A stretch of DNA of 64,000 nt from JACNIV01 sp965370415 (GTDB taxonomy: Bacteria; Cloacimonadota; Cloacimonadia; Cloacimonadales; TCS61), in NCBI GenBank assembly GCA_965370415.1, contig CBDUTJ010000012.1, positions 17,366 to 81,365 of the forward strand. Reading direction: 5' to 3'. Numbering within the stretch: position 1 is the stretch's first letter; each line of letters begins with the position of its first letter. Under the pieces are notes generated by a model, which was given only the letters and a program-made list of their open reading frames with translations, ran no database searches and was not told the origin of the DNA. The position numbers were made by a program, and so were the translations under genes. Of the stretch, positions 61,345 through 64,000 are shown piece after piece.

Positions 61345-62447
61345 TTAATATCACCATTTTCAATGATTACTAAAAACTTATTTTCCTTACATTCCTGAAA
61401 AAGTATTTCAATAATATTTCTATGTTTTTTACTAAAATTGTTTTTTGAGAAAAAATCTTCGATTTCTGATTTACTGGATTCTGAAGTAATTCTATTTTCT
61501 AATTTTGATGATGTGAGTTTTAAAACGGGAATTGAATCATAACACTCATCATTAACTGTAACATTTTGTAGATTACAATAAAGAATCATTTTTAGTAATC
61601 CGTCTTTAACATCTCCAATACTAGGAAGGTTAGAAGTCCTTGAATGTTTAGCTTCAATTAGAAAAATATTTTTATCTCTAATTTCAATTTCGTCAGTCGT
61701 AAAATAATATAATCCACCAAGATAATTTTTTATTGTAATTGTTGCCTTAGTTAGAGTTGATAATGCTTCTTTCGGTTGTGTTGTTTGTTGTTCCCTATTT
61801 TGAGCTTCTTTAGCTTTCTGGCGTGAAGTATTCATAAAATCTTCTACACCTTTGACAAATTGCCTTCTAAATCTATCAATACCGTTACCGCTATGAAAAT
61901 TAACATTTAATTCAGAAGAAATTTTTTGATATGAATTTTGAACCAAATCAATTAAAGAAGGTAAAGTTTCTCTTATTTCTTGCAAATTCCAATGAAGTGG
62001 AGAACTATGATAATCTGCTATCTCATCAATCTTACCTTTTACATAATCGTTGTTAAATTGTTGATTTGTTATTTTATTCTCTCGGCTTGAATGCTTGTCA
62101 GCTTTTTCATAATATGCCAATATAACATAAACATCTAAAAGACTCATCAAAGAAATAGTATCCCACTGAATGAAATCTCTATCACCTTTTGAACCTTCAT
62201 CTTTTATTATTGGAATTACAGTTATTTTCTTTTGATTTGTAAGTGTATTATAAACTCTTTCAAATGGATATGAACGAGTTCTTTTCGGTGATACCCATTT
62301 AGAAACACAAAAATTATATTTCTTATCTCTAATCATACAACTTGCAGGCATTGAATTAACATTAAATTTTTCGAAGGCAATCTCATTAAGTTCTCCTGAA
62401 AAAAATAATTTATATTTAATGCCAGTTATTTCAGCAAAAATGTCCAT
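61341..62447 (-). CDS. Putative restriction endonuclease of the second system
   Basis: A 368-residue protein between two methyltransferase genes. The DEIEIRDKNIFLIEAKHSRT region (near 253-272) has D...E-A-K, a clear PD-(D/E)XK-type centre. A basic SPKRTRSYPFERVYNTL stretch near the N-terminus may contact DNA. No family name is recognised; the role is inferred from motif and place. Confidence 0.78.
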   Translation of the reverse strand: MDIFAEITGIKYKLFFSGELNEIAFEKFNVNSMPASCMIRDKKYNFCVSKWVSPKRTRSYPFERVYNTLTNQKKITVIPIIKDEGSKGDRDFIQWDTISLMSLLDVYVILAYYEKADKHSSRENKITNQQFNNDYVKGKIDEIADYHSSPLHWNLQEIRETLPSLIDLVQNSYQKISSELNVNFHSGNGIDRFRRQFVKGVEDFMNTSRQKAKEAQNREQQTTQPKEALSTLTKATITIKNYLGGLYYFTTDEIEIRDKNIFLIEAKHSRTSNLPSIGDVKDGLLKMILYCNLQNVTVNDECYDSIPVLKLTSSKLENRITSESSKSEIEDFFSKNNFSKKHRNIIEILFQECKENKFLVIIENGDIK

Positions 62448-62453
62448 AGCTGA

Positions 62454-63332
62454 TTATTTCTCCTTATTTTTCATTCTTCCTTCAATATATTCAAGATCAA
62501 CACTTCTGAATTTTCCTTTATCTCGATTTACAATTTCCAGATTTTCGTCATTATTTTTGTTGTCAAATCCTGTTTTTTTTCTGATGATTTTTTCTAGATC
62601 TCTTATTATTTCAAAACCAATTGAATTTCGATTGAGTTTTCGAGCAATTTTCATAGTTGTTCCGCTACCGAGGAACGGATCTAAAACTGTTTCACCAACA
62701 TAAGAAAATAATTTTATTATTCGATATGGAAGTTCCTCTGGAAAAGCAGCGATGTTTTTTTCCAGTGGTGACCCAGGTAAAACATTTGTCATTTCCCATA
62801 ATGTTTTATACCATTTTTTTTCTTGAAATTCTTTTGTGTCAATCTCTGATAATTTTCGTGTATTCTGCGATATCGAGCGGTAATTGAATTTGCCTTTTTG
62901 GAAAATTATAATACTTTCTAATAGATTATCAGGATAGAAATACATTGGATAAGGATTTTTTAATAAAACTCCACTTCGCCTACTAATTCTAAGATAACCG
63001 TCAGGTTTTTTCCATACTATTTTATCTCTATATTTAAAACCTGCATTTTGAAATATTTTTATAACATCAGCAACAATTGGATATTTTACGCCATCAACAA
63101 GCATATCATCAATATTGAGAGCAAATATTCTGCCTTTCTGTAATACTCTAAAAGACTCTTCTGCAACTCTTCGTAATACGCCTAAATATTGATCGTAATT
63201 TTCGAATAAATCTTGGTAATCAAAAGGTGCATTAAAATATGGTGGGGAAGTTACAACTAAATGGATTGAATCATTTGAAAGCTCTTCCATACTCATACAA
63301 TTTCCAAATATTACTTTATGATTAGTTTCCAT
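62454..63332 (-). CDS. Site-specific DNA methyltransferase (TSPPY class)
   Basis: A 292-residue methyltransferase with TSPPYFNAP (near 28-36) first and DPFLGSGTT later, the beta order, and the HPxPFPEELPYRII-like AAFPEELPYRIIKLF. It is the first gene of the operon. Together with the D12 enzyme it would protect both strands of an asymmetric site. Confidence 0.92.
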   Translation of the reverse strand: METNHKVIFGNCMSMEELSNDSIHLVVTSPPYFNAPFDYQDLFENYDQYLGVLRRVAEESFRVLQKGRIFALNIDDMLVDGVKYPIVADVIKIFQNAGFKYRDKIVWKKPDGYLRISRRSGVLLKNPYPMYFYPDNLLESIIIFQKGKFNYRSISQNTRKLSEIDTKEFQEKKWYKTLWEMTNVLPGSPLEKNIAAFPEELPYRIIKLFSYVGETVLDPFLGSGTTMKIARKLNRNSIGFEIIRDLEKIIRKKTGFDNKNNDENLEIVNRDKGKFRSVDLEYIEGRMKNKEK

Positions 63333-63424
63333 ATTTAACTACTCCTTACATTTACGATAATAATTGTGCCTGCGCCAACTTTCCTGTTGGTTATCATGAA
63401 ACTCAACTTTTACACACAAATTAA

Positions 63425-63760
63425 TTATTTCTTCAATAGTTCCTTAACTTCGTTCAATTCGTTTATAATATTTTCTTTAGCTTCTTTTTTATCAACTGTA
63501 AAATCCATCTCGCTCTGGTTCTTTTCTTTATCGATGATCTTCAGTTTCTTTTTTACGCCTTCGATAGTGTATCTCTGGTTGTAGAGCATGTGTTTTATCT
63601 TTTTCAGAAGTTCGATATCGTCAGGATTATAGCGCCGGTTGCGTCCGAATTTCTTTTTGGGATGAACCTGCGGGAATTCTTTTTCCCAGTACCTGAGAAC
63701 ATGTGCTTTCAGGTCCAGCAAGTTACATACTTCCCCGATCGTATAATAATATTTTTTCAT
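63425..63760 (-). CDS. MerR-family regulator
   Basis: A 111-residue MerR-type regulator: YYTIGEVCNLLDLKAHVLRYWEKEF forms the helix-turn-helix and FGRNRRYNPDDIELLKKIKHML the second part. The C-terminus is a short coiled coil with no sensor domain, as in the small MerR proteins common in this part of the bacteria. Target unknown. Confidence 0.93.
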   Translation of the reverse strand: MKKYYYTIGEVCNLLDLKAHVLRYWEKEFPQVHPKKKFGRNRRYNPDDIELLKKIKHMLYNQRYTIEGVKKKLKIIDKEKNQSEMDFTVDKKEAKENIINELNEVKELLKK

Positions 63761-63845
63761 CTTTCTGACGCTGATCCGTTATGAATACTATGATTAAATA
63801 TGAAAATGTTTATAGTTTTACTTCTCTTAATTACAAAATTTCTCA

Positions 63846-64000
63846 TCATACTTTTTCATACCTTCTCTGCGCAAATCTGCGTCTAAACAAAAAACAAATA
63901 ATCAAAATCATTCCTGCTCCCACAACAAAGACAACAGGAAACCAGAAAAGATATTTTGTAAAGAAAGAATTAGAATTACATTTAATAATCTCTGCTGTGA
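63846..64000 (-). CDS. C-terminal end of a membrane-anchored protein
   Basis: The last 51 codons of a minus-strand gene that starts beyond the right edge. One hydrophobic helix (FWFPVVFVVGAGMILIICFLF) is followed by a basic tail (RRRFAQRRYEKV), which fits a C-terminal membrane anchor with the tail in the cytoplasm. The family is not known. Confidence 0.65.
   Translation of the reverse strand, partial: TAEIIKCNSNSFFTKYLFWFPVVFVVGAGMILIICFLFRRRFAQRRYEKV

Overview
The window is AT-rich bacterial chromosome from a Gram-negative organism. Evidence for an outer membrane is the lipid A kinase LpxK, a 910-residue TonB-dependent receptor and a predicted outer-membrane barrel protein. Two secreted proteases end in the FlgD-like sorting domain with the NPFNP(E/S)TTI signature, which is typical of the FCB superphylum (Bacteroidota relatives, Cloacimonadota, Calditrichota, Marinimicrobia). 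The low GC and the gene set would suit Cloacimonadota, but that placement is an inference.

Layout. 1-7000: minus-strand envelope genes (start of a secreted protein, NtrC-type regulator, papain-like protease, TonB-dependent receptor). 7100-10600: e(P4)-like phosphatase, a tandem-fused deoxynucleoside kinase, a cupin and a zinc-ribbon membrane protein. 10700-15000: plus-strand housekeeping genes queD, engB, dxs and mnmE. 15000-22500: accessory genes (DUF4143 ATPase, an 1177-residue nuclease-NACHT protein, a DUF2971 protein) around a housekeeping beta-CASP RNase. 22500-26500: a phosphoglucose isomerase fused to a winged helix and a macrodomain, then glpK. 26500-29700: two single-strand (HUH/Y1) transposases, one between two arrays of tiny hairpins, plus an esterase and an MnmC-like methyltransferase. 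29700-37200: ruvB, followed by a restriction-modification island, a PIN toxin-antitoxin pair and a PadR/HAAS pair, ending at tRNA-Val. A second, diverged copy of the ruvB 3' end lies after the restriction-modification genes, so the island entered at the 3' end of ruvB.

37400-49700: gpsA, ndk, ackA, a sodium/solute symporter, an outer-membrane protein, lpxK, a corrinoid adenosyltransferase, a second papain-like protease paralogous to the first, and two sugar ABC permeases. 49700-53200: accessory genes again (nuclease-like protein, YqaA-type membrane protein, RelE-like toxin with a Panacea antitoxin, and a REP-type transposase whose own reading frame contains REP palindromes). 53200-58000: a minus-strand run DUF355 - thpR - recA - recX - phosphoribosyltransferase - Nif3, and rpmB. 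58100-60400: an ECF sigma / anti-sigma / Spy-like / YXWGXW / Spy-like operon, probably for envelope stress. 60400-63400: a second restriction-modification system with two methyltransferases, then a MerR regulator and the end of a membrane protein.

The best candidates for new biology are the nuclease-NACHT protein (probable phage defence), the isomerase-macrodomain fusion, the ruvB-targeted island with its hairpin boundary repeats, the hairpin arrays around the Y1 transposase, the REP-containing transposase gene, and the Panacea/RelE-like pair. All functional statements come from reading motifs and context; no database search was run.
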